Source of the DNA: Novosphingobium nitrogenifigens DSM 19370
GTDB lineage: Bacteria > Pseudomonadota > Alphaproteobacteria > Sphingomonadales > Sphingomonadaceae
Length of the DNA: 64,000 nt
Direction of reading: 5' to 3'
Assembly: GCF_000192575.1 (NCBI RefSeq)
Contig: NZ_GL876934.1
Span: 107,144-171,143, forward strand
In this document: piece after piece, positions 1 to 7,807 of the stretch
Layout of the letters: the number at the start of each line of letters is the position of its first letter
How positions within the stretch are numbered: position 1 is the first letter of the stretch
Notes under the pieces: generated by a model
Databases searched by the model: none
What the model was told of the DNA's origin: nothing
Seen by the model: the letters and a program-made list of their open reading frames with translations, nothing else
Made by a program: the position numbers and the translations under genes

Positions 1-415
1 CGGTGGCAGCCCCCGCCTTGAGCAGCCCGTACAGCTTTTGCGTGAGGAAAAACGGCGTCTTGACGTTGAGGTTCATCACCTTGTCCCAGCCCGCTTCGGG
101 GAAGACCTCGAAATCCGCCCCCCACGCGGCACCCGCGTTGTTGACGAGAATGTCGATCCGGCTTTCCCGCGCGGCGAGTTCGGCGGCAAGATCCTCGATC
201 CCGGCCAGTGTCGAGATGTCGCCGGGCAAGGCGATGCACCGTTCGCCAAGCCGTGCGGCGGTTTCGGCCACGGCCTCGGCCTTGCGCGCGGTGATATAGA
301 CCCGCGCGGCTCCGGCGGCGAGGAACCCTTCGGCAATCATTTCGCCGATCCCGCGCGATCCGCCGGTGACGACGGCCACACGCCCTTCAAGGCTGAACAG
401 CCCGGAAAAATCCAT
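1..415 (-). CDS. SDR family oxidoreductase, 3' part cut off by window edge
   Basis: N-terminal 138 residues of a classical short-chain dehydrogenase; the C-terminus lies outside the window. A Rossmann TGGSRGIG motif at about residues 18-25 and NNAG at about 90-93 are visible; the catalytic YxxxK would fall outside. The start at 415 follows a GGGAGAGA ribosome site. It lies 56 nt after the ACAD gene ending at 472 and is probably the third gene of the leftward arm. By family it should oxidise or reduce a hydroxyl/keto group with NAD(P); in this setting it may act on a hydroxyacyl-CoA or alcohol intermediate, which is inference. Confidence 0.9.
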   Translation of the reverse strand, partial: MDFSGLFSLEGRVAVVTGGSRGIGEMIAEGFLAAGAARVYITARKAEAVAETAARLGERCIALPGDISTLAGIEDLAAELAARESRIDILVNNAGAAWGADFEVFPEAGWDKVMNLNVKTPFFLTQKLYGLLKAGAAT

Positions 416-471
416 TATCTTCTCTCCCTTGCGATTGGCCCCCGACGAGCGATCTCATCGGGGGTCCGGCA

Positions 472-1611
472 TCAATATCCGCTCAGCGTCGCGACGCGGT
501 CGGCATGGTAATTGGCGTCACCCAGAAATTCGGCGAGCGCGCGGTCGCGTTTCATGTAAAGGCCGATGTCGAATTCGTCGGTCATGCCGACACCCCCGTG
601 CATCTGCACACCTTCGCGAACGGCCAGATTGGTGGCGCGGCTCGCCTTGGCCTTGGCCACCGAGACCATGAGGTCCGCGCGCGAGGAACCGGCATCGAGC
701 AGCTGCTGCGCCTTGATCACCGCCGCTTCGGCAATTTCCAGTTCGGAATAGAGATGCGCGGCGCGATGCTGCAGAGCCTGGAACTCGCCGATCAGCTTGC
801 CGAACTGCTTGCGGGTCTTGAGATAGGCCGTGGTCATGGCAAAGGCCCCGCCGCCGACGCCGGTCAGTTCGGCAGCACTGCCGATGCGTCCGGCTGCCAG
901 GGCCTTGTCGAGCACGGCCCGGCCACCATCGACTTCGCCGATGACTGCGCCACCATCGACTTCGACGCGATCGAACGTGACATGGCTGGCGATCGAGCTG
1001 TCGACCAGCCGGACCGCATTGTGCCCGATCCCCGCAGCATCTTTCGGCACGGCGAACAGGGTGATCCCCTCTGCATCGCTATCGCTGCCCGCTGTCCGGC
1101 CTGCCACGATCAGGGCATCGGCCGTGGCGCCATGGATGACGAAGTCCTTGCGCCCGCTGAGGCGGAAACCATTGCCCGCGCGCTCGGCCTTGAGAGCGAT
1201 GCGTTCGGGGCGATGCTTGGCCCCTTCGTCGAGCGCGAGTGCCAGCACGCTTTCCCCGGCAACCACGCCGGGCAGATAACGTCCTTTCAGATCCTCTGAC
1301 GCATGGCCGAGCGCGGTGGCACCGACCACCGCAGTGGACAGGAACGGCGACGGGGTCAGATTGCGGCCGATCTCGCGCAGGACAATCCCCGCCTCGACAT
1401 GACCAAGCCCGAGGCCGCCATCCGCTTCGGAAACGAGAATGCCGGTCAGCCCCATTTCGGCAAACTGCTTCCACAAGGCCGGGTCGTACCCCCGCGTGTC
1501 GTTGCCGTCGCGCAGACGCCGCAGCTGGGGCTTGATCGCCCCTTCCCCGGCGATGAACCCGGTGACGGTGTCAGCCAGCATGGCCTGATCTTCATTGAAA
1601 TAGAGCGGCAT
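472..1611 (-). CDS. Acyl-CoA dehydrogenase, probable partner subunit of a heteromeric ACAD
   Basis: 379-residue acyl-CoA dehydrogenase-fold protein that should introduce a 2,3 double bond into an acyl-CoA with FAD. The start follows GAGAGGA. The N-terminal helical domain begins MPLYFNEDQAML, and the C-terminal helical domain holds VQMHGGVGMTDEFDIGLYMK. The usual C-terminal EGGTSE-type FAD motif is absent; the chain ends in RDRALAEFLGDANYHADR. The neighbour 39 nt upstream does have IEGGTSE. Adjacent ACAD pairs where only one partner keeps all cofactor motifs are known as alpha2beta2 enzymes of steroid side-chain degradation, so this may be one half of such an enzyme. The substrate is not shown by the sequence. 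Confidence 0.9.
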   Translation of the reverse strand: MPLYFNEDQAMLADTVTGFIAGEGAIKPQLRRLRDGNDTRGYDPALWKQFAEMGLTGILVSEADGGLGLGHVEAGIVLREIGRNLTPSPFLSTAVVGATALGHASEDLKGRYLPGVVAGESVLALALDEGAKHRPERIALKAERAGNGFRLSGRKDFVIHGATADALIVAGRTAGSDSDAEGITLFAVPKDAAGIGHNAVRLVDSSIASHVTFDRVEVDGGAVIGEVDGGRAVLDKALAAGRIGSAAELTGVGGGAFAMTTAYLKTRKQFGKLIGEFQALQHRAAHLYSELEIAEAAVIKAQQLLDAGSSRADLMVSVAKAKASRATNLAVREGVQMHGGVGMTDEFDIGLYMKRDRALAEFLGDANYHADRVATLSGY

Positions 1612-1650
1612 GATCCTCTCCTGTTGTTCTGTGTCGTGGCTCGCGCCGGT

Positions 1651-2814
1651 TCAGGCGCCGGGAAGGTCGAGGATGCGCTTGGCAATGACGTTGAGCATCA
1701 CTTCGCTGGTGCCGCCCTCGATCGAATTGGCCTTGGTCCGCAGCCACGAACGCGCAGGGGTTCCGCCCCGCGTTTCGGCGCTTTCCCATTCGAGTGCAGT
1801 CGAACCGCCCGCCGCCATGAGCAGTTCGTGGCGCTGCTTGTTGAGCTCGGTCCCGCTGTATTTCATCATGTTGGGCTGGGCCGGATGGGCCTTGCCCACC
1901 TTGATCTCGTCGAGGAACTTCTCGCCCATCGCGGCGAAGGCCAGAGCATCGACGTCGAACTGCGCCAGTTCCGCCCGCAGGACCGGGTTGTCGATCCCGC
2001 CGTTGCGCTGAACGACGGCGCCGATGGCATTGAGCCGTTCACTTCCGCCTGCGCCCGAGATCATCTCACGCTCGTGGCCCAGCAGGTACTTGGCGACGTC
2101 CCAGCCGCGATTGAGTTCGCCCACGATCTGCGCCTTGGGCACGACGACATTGTCGAAAAACGTCTCGCAGAACGGCGAAGCACCGCTGATCAGCTTGATC
2201 GGCCGGGTCGAGACTCCCGGCGTCGTCATGTCGAACAACAGGAAGCTGATGCCCTGATACTTGTTCGCCTTGTCGGTGCGGACAAGGCAGAAGATCCAGT
2301 CGGCCTTGTCGGCATAGCTGGTCCAGATCTTTTGCCCGTTGACGATCCAGTGGTCGCCCTTGTCCTCGCCGAACGTCTGGAGCGAAACCAGGTCGGACCC
2401 CGAACCGGGCTCCGAATAGCCCTGGCACCAGCGGATTTCGCCGCGGGCGATCTGATTGAGGTAATGGACTTTCTGCTCTTCAGTGCCGAACTTGAGCAGC
2501 GCGGGGCCAAGCATCCAGATGCCAAAACTCGACAGCGGGGGCCGCGCGCCGATGCGGGCCATTTCCTCGCGCCAGATCTTGGCCTGGGCAGGGTCCATGC
2601 CCGCCCCGCCATAGGCCTTGGGCCAGTCGGGCACCGTGTAACCATGCGCGACGCAGCGTTCGAGCCAGATCTTCTGCGCCTCGCTCTTGAAAGCAAACGC
2701 CCGCCCGCCCCAGCAGATGTCATCCTCGTCCTCGATCGGACGACGCATTTCAGGGGGGCAATTCGCATCGAGCCAGGCGCGGATGTCCGCGCGGAAGGCC
2801 TCGAGATCGGTCAT
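1651..2814 (-). CDS. Acyl-CoA dehydrogenase, subunit with complete FAD motif
   Basis: 387-residue ACAD and first gene of the leftward arm. The ATG at 2814 follows a GAGGAGA site. It carries the central flavin-domain signature WCQGYSEPGSGSDL at about residues 133-146 and the C-terminal NSIEGGTSEVMLN stretch that binds the partner-subunit FAD. It lies 39 nt ahead of the second ACAD (472-1611), and the two probably form one enzyme. An 18-bp motif shared with the other ACAD unit sits at 2830-2847, just upstream. An electron-transfer flavoprotein would be the expected acceptor, but no etf genes are in the window. Confidence 0.92.
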   Translation of the reverse strand: MTDLEAFRADIRAWLDANCPPEMRRPIEDEDDICWGGRAFAFKSEAQKIWLERCVAHGYTVPDWPKAYGGAGMDPAQAKIWREEMARIGARPPLSSFGIWMLGPALLKFGTEEQKVHYLNQIARGEIRWCQGYSEPGSGSDLVSLQTFGEDKGDHWIVNGQKIWTSYADKADWIFCLVRTDKANKYQGISFLLFDMTTPGVSTRPIKLISGASPFCETFFDNVVVPKAQIVGELNRGWDVAKYLLGHEREMISGAGGSERLNAIGAVVQRNGGIDNPVLRAELAQFDVDALAFAAMGEKFLDEIKVGKAHPAQPNMMKYSGTELNKQRHELLMAAGGSTALEWESAETRGGTPARSWLRTKANSIEGGTSEVMLNVIAKRILDLPGA

Positions 2815-2829
2815 CGTTGTTCTCCTCTC

Positions 2830-2847
2830 TTAATCGAGAGGTTAAAT
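2830..2847. promoter_or_regulatory. Candidate operator, copy 1 of shared motif
   Basis: TTAATCGAGAGGTTAAAT, 16 of 18 bases identical to the copy at 3900-3917. It is an imperfect dyad (TTAA...TTAA). It lies 15 bp upstream of the leftward ACAD start, in the divergent region shared with the SDR gene. The placement fits an operator for a local regulator such as a TetR protein, but no regulator gene lies beside it in the window. Confidence 0.5.
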
Positions 2848-2984
2848 CGAGTCGCGACCACCTTTCAAGCCCGCATTTCCGGACAATTTTCAAAGTCCCC
2901 GATGCCGTAGCGTCAACCGCCAAGCTGTTGACGGAGCACTGAATGCGGCTCAGTTTCCGGCCCCAGAACACAATTGGGAACAGG

Positions 2985-3860
2985 ATGTCCACCATGACAA
3001 ATCCGTCGCGATTCAGCGGCAAGACCGTCGTTGTCACCGGCGCGGCCTCGGGGATCGGCCGCGCCACCGCGCTTGCCTTTGCCGCCGAAGGGGCGCTCGT
3101 CCATGCCGCCGACATCGATGCCGAGGGGCTTGCCGCGACGGCCGCTGCGGCCAGCGGTTCGATCGACACTCATATCACCGACGTCACCGATACCGGCTCC
3201 ATCCGTGCCCTGATGGACGGGGCCGCGGCTGAAACCGGAGGCATCGACGTCGTTTTCAACAATGCCGGAGCAGGCGGCGACCGCGCACGCATCGACGAGA
3301 TCGAACCCGAAGGCTGGGACCGCACGATGGACCTGCTGCTGCGCTCGGTCGCATTCGGCATCCGTTATGCCGTCCCGCACATGATCGGCCGCGCTTCGAC
3401 CCGCACCGGCGGGGCCGCGATCATCAATACCTCCAGCGTCGCGGCGGTCGGCCCCGGCTATGCCCCGACGGCCTATTCGGTGGCCAAGGCCGGCGTGCTG
3501 CATCTGACCAAGGTCGCCTCGGCCGATCTTGCCCGTCACGGCATCCGCGTGGCCGCGGTCCAGCCCGGCTTCATCAACACCAACATCTTCACCAGTGCGC
3601 TTGCCATGTCCGGCGAAGTCGAAGCCCAGGCCAAGGCCGTGATTGCACAGATGTCGACACAGGCCCAGCCGGTCGCGCGCGGTGGTCAGGGAGAGGACAT
3701 CGCCCGTGCGGTCCTGTTCCTCGCCAGCGAGGAAGCCGCGTTCGTCACCGGCACTTCGCTGATCGTCGACGGGGGTCTTACCGTGGGGCCACGCCACAGC
3801 TGGGACCCGGAAAGTCCAGGCATTTTTGAAATGCTGGAAAAATTCGCACCTCCATCGTGA
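2985..3860 (+). CDS. SDR family oxidoreductase
   Basis: Classical short-chain dehydrogenase of 291 residues, with cofactor motif TGAASGIG near the N-terminus, NNAG in the middle, catalytic Ser in NTSS, and YSVAK as the catalytic Tyr/Lys pair. The reading frame is open back to 2943. I prefer ATG 2985, though ATG 2994 nine bases on is equally possible because the only ribosome-site-like sequence (GGAACAGGA) sits between them. It is divergent from the ACAD pair and followed by another ACAD. A role in oxidising a hydroxyacyl intermediate is plausible; the substrate is unknown. Confidence 0.9.
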   Translation: MSTMTNPSRFSGKTVVVTGAASGIGRATALAFAAEGALVHAADIDAEGLAATAAAASGSIDTHITDVTDTGSIRALMDGAAAETGGIDVVFNNAGAGGDRARIDEIEPEGWDRTMDLLLRSVAFGIRYAVPHMIGRASTRTGGAAIINTSSVAAVGPGYAPTAYSVAKAGVLHLTKVASADLARHGIRVAAVQPGFINTNIFTSALAMSGEVEAQAKAVIAQMSTQAQPVARGGQGEDIARAVLFLASEEAAFVTGTSLIVDGGLTVGPRHSWDPESPGIFEMLEKFAPPS

Positions 3861-3899
3861 AGAGCGGCTTGATCTCCCGCTCCCGTTCGCGCAGAGAAT

Positions 3900-3917
3900 T
3901 TAATTGATAGGTTAAAT
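3900..3917. promoter_or_regulatory. Candidate operator, copy 2 of shared motif
   Basis: TTAATTGATAGGTTAAAT, matching the copy at 2830-2847 at 16 of 18 positions. It lies 73 bp upstream of the ACAD start at 3991 and overlaps the in-frame ATG at 3916, which argues against that ATG as a start. Two copies in front of two ACAD units suggest joint control of both arms. Confidence 0.5.
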
Positions 3918-3990
3918 GAACGAGAATCGACGCCATCGGGGCGTCGCAGCGCAAGAAGCCCGCACGAGCGGGCATGATGGAGAGGAACTG

Positions 3991-5283
3991 ATGGATTTCG
4001 ATCCGACCGAACGGCAGATCTACTGGCGCAACCGCGTGCGCGAGTTCATCGAGGATCACGTCCGCCCGCGTCAGGGGGACTACAAAGCCGAACAGCTTTC
4101 CGGCGATCGCTGGAAAGTGCTGCAAGTGATCGAAGAGGAAAAGGCCCGCGCCAAGGCGACCGGCGTCTGGAACCTGTTCATGCCTCCGCGCAATGCCGGA
4201 CACCATCACATCGATGAAACCTTCCGGTTCGAAGGCCCGGGTCTTTCCAATCTCGAATATGCCCTTTGTGCCGAGGAAATGGGCCGCATCGGCTGGGCCA
4301 GCGAAGTATTCAACTGTTCCGCGCCCGACACCGGCAACATGGAAGTGCTCCACCGCTACGGCACGCGCGCGCAGAAAGACCAGTGGCTCGCGCCCCTGAT
4401 GAACGGCGACATCCGCTCGGCCTTCCTGATGACCGAGCCGCAAGTGGCCTCCTCGGACGCCACCAATGTCGAAACCTCGATCCGGCGCGATGGCGATCAC
4501 TATGTCATCAACGGGCGCAAGTGGTGGTCCTCAGGTCTGGGCGATCCGCGCTGCAAGATCCTGATCGTCATGGGCAAGACCGACTTCGGCGCGAAGAAGC
4601 ACCAGCAGCAGTCGATGATCCTTGTGCCCACCGACACGCCGGGCGTCGAGATCGTCCGCCACCTGCCCGTCTTCGGGTTCGATGACGCGCCCCATGGGCA
4701 CATGGAAGTGCGCCTGACCGACGTGCGCGTGCCGGCCGACAATCTCCTGCTGGGCGAAGGACGCGGGTTCGAGATCGCGCAGGGGCGCCTCGGGCCGGGC
4801 CGCATCCATCACTGCATGCGCTCGATCGGCGCGGCCGAAGAAGCCATCGCCAAGATGGCGCGTCGCCTGCAAAGCCGGGTCGCTTTCGGGAAGACCATTG
4901 CCGAGCATTCGATCTGGGAACAGCGCATCGCCCATGCCCGCATCGACATCGAGATGACTCGCCTGCTCTGTCTCAAGGCGGCGGACATGATGGACAAGGT
5001 CGGCAACAAATCGTCCGCGCTCGAAATCGCGATGATCAAGGTACAGGCGCCCAACATGGCCCTGCGCGTGATCGACGATGCCATCCAGGCCCATGGCGGC
5101 GGTGGCGTGTCGGAGGATTTCGGCCTGGCCCAGTCGTGGGCGGGGCAGCGCACCCTGCGCCTTGCCGACGGTCCCGACGAAGTCCACTGCCGGGCCATTG
5201 CGCGGATGGAATTTGCCCGCCATGCGCAAACCCCTCAAAACGATCGCGATTTCAGCTCGGGCGATCTGGGCGTCGCGCGCTGA
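3991..5283 (+). CDS. Acyl-CoA dehydrogenase of the ACAD10/ACAD11 type
   Basis: 430-residue flavin acyl-CoA dehydrogenase. The frame opens at 3916, but ATG 3991 has a good GGAGAGGAA site and starts at the conserved MDFDPTER region. From memory of the family, stretches such as [30 protein letters not shown] and [12 protein letters not shown] match the ACAD domain of human ACAD10/ACAD11 rather than short- or medium-chain ACADs. The C-terminus has [19 protein letters not shown]. Two genes downstream lies a kinase resembling the other half of ACAD10/11. In that system a 4-hydroxyacyl-CoA is phosphorylated and the ACAD then acts on the phospho-intermediate; that this applies here is inference. Confidence 0.92.
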   Translation: MDFDPTERQIYWRNRVREFIEDHVRPRQGDYKAEQLSGDRWKVLQVIEEEKARAKATGVWNLFMPPRNAGHHHIDETFRFEGPGLSNLEYALCAEEMGRIGWASEVFNCSAPDTGNMEVLHRYGTRAQKDQWLAPLMNGDIRSAFLMTEPQVASSDATNVETSIRRDGDHYVINGRKWWSSGLGDPRCKILIVMGKTDFGAKKHQQQSMILVPTDTPGVEIVRHLPVFGFDDAPHGHMEVRLTDVRVPADNLLLGEGRGFEIAQGRLGPGRIHHCMRSIGAAEEAIAKMARRLQSRVAFGKTIAEHSIWEQRIAHARIDIEMTRLLCLKAADMMDKVGNKSSALEIAMIKVQAPNMALRVIDDAIQAHGGGGVSEDFGLAQSWAGQRTLRLADGPDEVHCRAIARMEFARHAQTPQNDRDFSSGDLGVAR

Positions 5284-5348
5284 CGGCAATCGGCCCCGGC
5301 GAGGATGCCGGGGCCGCTTTCCCACATTTTCGACCAAGGAGCCTTGCC

Positions 5349-6437
5349 ATGAAAGCCGCCGTTCTCGAACAAGCCGGCAAGCCGCTGGTCATCGACGATC
5401 TGACCGTCTCCAAGCCCGGCCCCCATGAAGTGCTGATCCGCACCGTGGCCTGCGGCCTGTGCCATTCGGACCTCCATTTCATCGAAGGCTCCTATCCCCA
5501 CGCGATGCCCTGTGTTGCCGGACACGAAGCGGCAGGCATCGTCGAGGCCGTCGGCAGCGAAGTGCGCACGGTGAAAAAGGGCGATCACGTCGTCACCTGC
5601 CTCTCGGCCTTTTGCGGCCATTGCGAATATTGCGTGACCGGTCGCATGGCGCTGTGCCTTGGCGGCGATACGCGCCGGGCGCCCGGCGATGCGCCGCGCC
5701 TGACCCGCACGCGCGACGGGATCGCCGTCAACCAGATGCTCAATCTTTCGGCCTTTGCCGAAATGATGCTCGTCCACGAACACGCCTGCGTCGCGATCAA
5801 TCCCGACATGCCGCTCGACCGTGCGGCGGTGATTGGCTGCGCAGTGACGACGGGCGCGGGAACGGTCTTCAACGCGTGCAAGGTGACGCCGGGCGAGACT
5901 GTCGCCGTCGTCGGTTGCGGCGGCGTCGGGCTTGCCACGGTCAACGCGGCCCGGATCGCGGGCGCGGGGCGTATCATCGCCGCCGACCCGATCCCGGAAA
6001 AGCGCGAACTGGCGCTGAAACTGGGGGCCACCGACGTCATCGACGCAACTGCGCCCGACGCTGCAAAACAGATCGTCGAAATGACCAAGGGCGGCGTCGA
6101 CCATGCCATCGAGGCGGTCGGACGCCCCGCTTCGGCCAATCTTGCCGTCGCGGCCCTGCGCCGGGGGGGAACTGCCACGATCCTTGGCATGATGCCGCTC
6201 ACCGAGCGCGTGGGGCTGAGCGCGATGGATCTCCTGTCGGGCAAGAAGCTCCAGGGCGCGATCATGGGCATGAACCGCTTTCCGGTCGATCTGCCCCGCC
6301 TCGTCGATTTCTACCTGCGCGGGCTGCTCGATCTCGACACGATCATTGCCGAGCGGATCCCGCTCGAAGCGATCAATTCGGGCTTCGAGAAAATGAAAGC
6401 CGGTCATTCGGCCCGTTCCGTCATCGTATTCGAATAA
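5349..6437 (+). CDS. Zinc-dependent alcohol dehydrogenase (MDR superfamily)
   Basis: 362 residues, oxidising an alcohol to an aldehyde or ketone with NAD. The start ATG 5349 follows AAGGAG. The catalytic zinc region CGLCHSD and GHEAAG lie in the N-terminal domain. A complete structural zinc cluster CGHCEYCVTGRMALC follows, and the Rossmann motif GCGGVGL lies near residue 190. It sits between the ACAD10/11-type dehydrogenase and the ACAD10/11-type kinase, 17 nt ahead of the latter, so all three are probably co-transcribed. It could supply or consume the hydroxyl group of the pathway substrate. Confidence 0.93.
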   Translation: MKAAVLEQAGKPLVIDDLTVSKPGPHEVLIRTVACGLCHSDLHFIEGSYPHAMPCVAGHEAAGIVEAVGSEVRTVKKGDHVVTCLSAFCGHCEYCVTGRMALCLGGDTRRAPGDAPRLTRTRDGIAVNQMLNLSAFAEMMLVHEHACVAINPDMPLDRAAVIGCAVTTGAGTVFNACKVTPGETVAVVGCGGVGLATVNAARIAGAGRIIAADPIPEKRELALKLGATDVIDATAPDAAKQIVEMTKGGVDHAIEAVGRPASANLAVAALRRGGTATILGMMPLTERVGLSAMDLLSGKKLQGAIMGMNRFPVDLPRLVDFYLRGLLDLDTIIAERIPLEAINSGFEKMKAGHSARSVIVFE

Positions 6438-6454
6438 CCGGGAGAGGATCGCGC

Positions 6455-7522
6455 ATGACAACGACACTGGACGCACAGGCCGCCTTTACCGGAACCGTTG
6501 CGCCCGAAGGCGACGACCGGCTCGACGAAACCCGCCTGACGCAATGGTTCGAACAGAATGTCGCCGGGTTCGTCGGCCCGCTGTCGATCGCAAAGTTCAA
6601 AGGCGGGCAATCCAATCCCACCTATCGCATCGACGCACCGTCCGGCCCTTATGTCCTGCGCCGCAAACCCTTTGGCAAGCTGCTGCCCTCGGCCCATGCA
6701 GTCGATCGCGAATACAAGGTTCAGGCCGCCCTGTCCGCCACCGGATTTCCGGTCGCCCCGCAATATGGCCTGTGCACCGATGACAGTGTGATCGGCTCGT
6801 GGTTCTATGTCATGGGCTGTGTCGATGGGCGCACGATCTGGGACGGGGGCATGCCCGGCGCCACGCCCGAAAGCCGCCGCGCGCATTACGAGGCCATGGT
6901 CGATACGCTGGCCGCCTTGCACAACATCGACGTCGAGGGGGTCGGCCTTGGCGATTTCGGAAAGCCCGGAAACTATTTCGGGCGGCAGGTGGAACGCTGG
7001 ACCCGGCAATATCGCCTGTCGGAAACCGAAACCATGGACGAGATGGAGCAGCTGATCGCCTGGCTCCCCGCCACTTTACCCGAACAGACGCGCGTCAGCG
7101 TGGTTCACGGCGACTATCGCATCGACAACATGATCTTTGCGCCAGGCGAACCGCGTGTCGCGGCCGTGCTCGACTGGGAACTCTCGACGCTCGGCGATCC
7201 GCTCGCCGACTTCACCTATTTCTGCACAGCCTGGGTTCAGGACAACGCGGGGCGCTCGGGCGTGCAGGATCTCGACCGCAAGGCGCTGGGCATTCCCGAA
7301 CTCGAAGAGGTGGTGGAACGCTACTGCGCGCAAACCGGGCGTGACGGATTGCCGGGGCTGGACTGGTATCTTGCCTACAACTTCTTCCGCCTTGCCGCGA
7401 TCATTCAGGGTATCAAGAAACGCGTAATCGACGGCACCGCCTCATCCGCCCACGCCAAGGCCATGTCCGAGAAAGTGCAGCCCCTCGCCGCGCTGGCATG
7501 GGCCCATGCGCAAAGGGTTTGA
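6455..7522 (+). CDS. APH-fold kinase of the ACAD10/ACAD11 N-terminal type
   Basis: 355 residues, start after GGGAGAGG. The fold is that of aminoglycoside phosphotransferases: nucleotide loop GGQSNPTYRI, lysine region FGKLLPSAHAVDREY, catalytic loop VVHGDYRIDNM and metal motif LDWELSTLGDPLADF. The last two are signatures of the kinase half of ACAD10/ACAD11 and of LvaA-like kinases of levulinate catabolism, which phosphorylate 4-hydroxyacyl-CoA. The companion ACAD is two genes upstream. Antibiotic modification is therefore unlikely. The stop codon lies inside the left end of a large palindrome. Confidence 0.92.
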   Translation: MTTTLDAQAAFTGTVAPEGDDRLDETRLTQWFEQNVAGFVGPLSIAKFKGGQSNPTYRIDAPSGPYVLRRKPFGKLLPSAHAVDREYKVQAALSATGFPVAPQYGLCTDDSVIGSWFYVMGCVDGRTIWDGGMPGATPESRRAHYEAMVDTLAALHNIDVEGVGLGDFGKPGNYFGRQVERWTRQYRLSETETMDEMEQLIAWLPATLPEQTRVSVVHGDYRIDNMIFAPGEPRVAAVLDWELSTLGDPLADFTYFCTAWVQDNAGRSGVQDLDRKALGIPELEEVVERYCAQTGRDGLPGLDWYLAYNFFRLAAIIQGIKKRVIDGTASSAHAKAMSEKVQPLAALAWAHAQRV

Positions 7523-7700
7523 TTGGAAATTCAGGAATTTCCAATGGCGGCACCGGCCCTCTCCCCCACCCGACCACCCATAGGGTACTATCGTTGGGTG
7601 GTCGGCCCCTTCGGCGAAAACGTCCCCCGGACGTTTTCGTCGCCCGAAGAGCGGGAGTGGGCTGGTGCCGCCTTCAAAATTCGCTCTCTGCGAATTTTGA
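7522..7700. repeat. 179-bp imperfect palindrome, MITE/REP-like element
   Basis: The outer left part (ATTGGAAATTC-AG-GAATTTCCAAT, then GGCGGCACC at 7546-7554) is mirrored by GGTGCCGCC at 7664-7672 followed by the hairpin TCAAAATTCG-N7-CGAATTTTGA at 7674-7700. Inside are two more hairpins: CGACCACCCA-N14-TGGGTGGTCG (7571-7604) and GAAAACGTCC-CCC-GGACGTTTTC (7616-7638). The element begins in the stop codon of the kinase gene. TTTGA occurs at both ends (7518-7522 and 7696-7700) and could be a target duplication. No coding sequence lies inside. It could also terminate the upstream operon. Confidence 0.7.
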
Positions 7701-7748
7701 ATCAGACTCCAAAAGCCGGAGCGGCATGAATACGGATCTGCAATAGCT

Positions 7749-7796
7749 GGACGAAATCGGGGCGATCGCGATAGGTTGCCCGTCCCGATTTCGTCC
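7749..7796 (+). promoter_or_regulatory. Hairpin directly abutting the ribosome site of the next gene
   Basis: GGACGAAATCGGG (7749-7761) is perfectly complementary to CCCGATTTCGTCC (7784-7796), with a 22-nt loop containing GCGATCGC. The 3' arm ends one base before the GGAG ribosome site (7797-7800) of the TTG-started gene at 7808. In the mRNA it would stand next to the site and could affect translation; as DNA it could be an operator. Confidence 0.45.
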
Positions 7797-7807
7797 GGAG
7801 AGTTCAT

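Noticed and set aside
3916..3990. Upstream start for the ACAD10/11-type dehydrogenase
   Set aside because: It lies in the candidate operator and lacks a ribosome site; ATG 3991 has a strong one.
6455..7522. Reading the APH-fold kinase as an antibiotic resistance gene
   Set aside because: Motifs and operon context match the ACAD10/11-type kinase, not aminoglycoside phosphotransferases.
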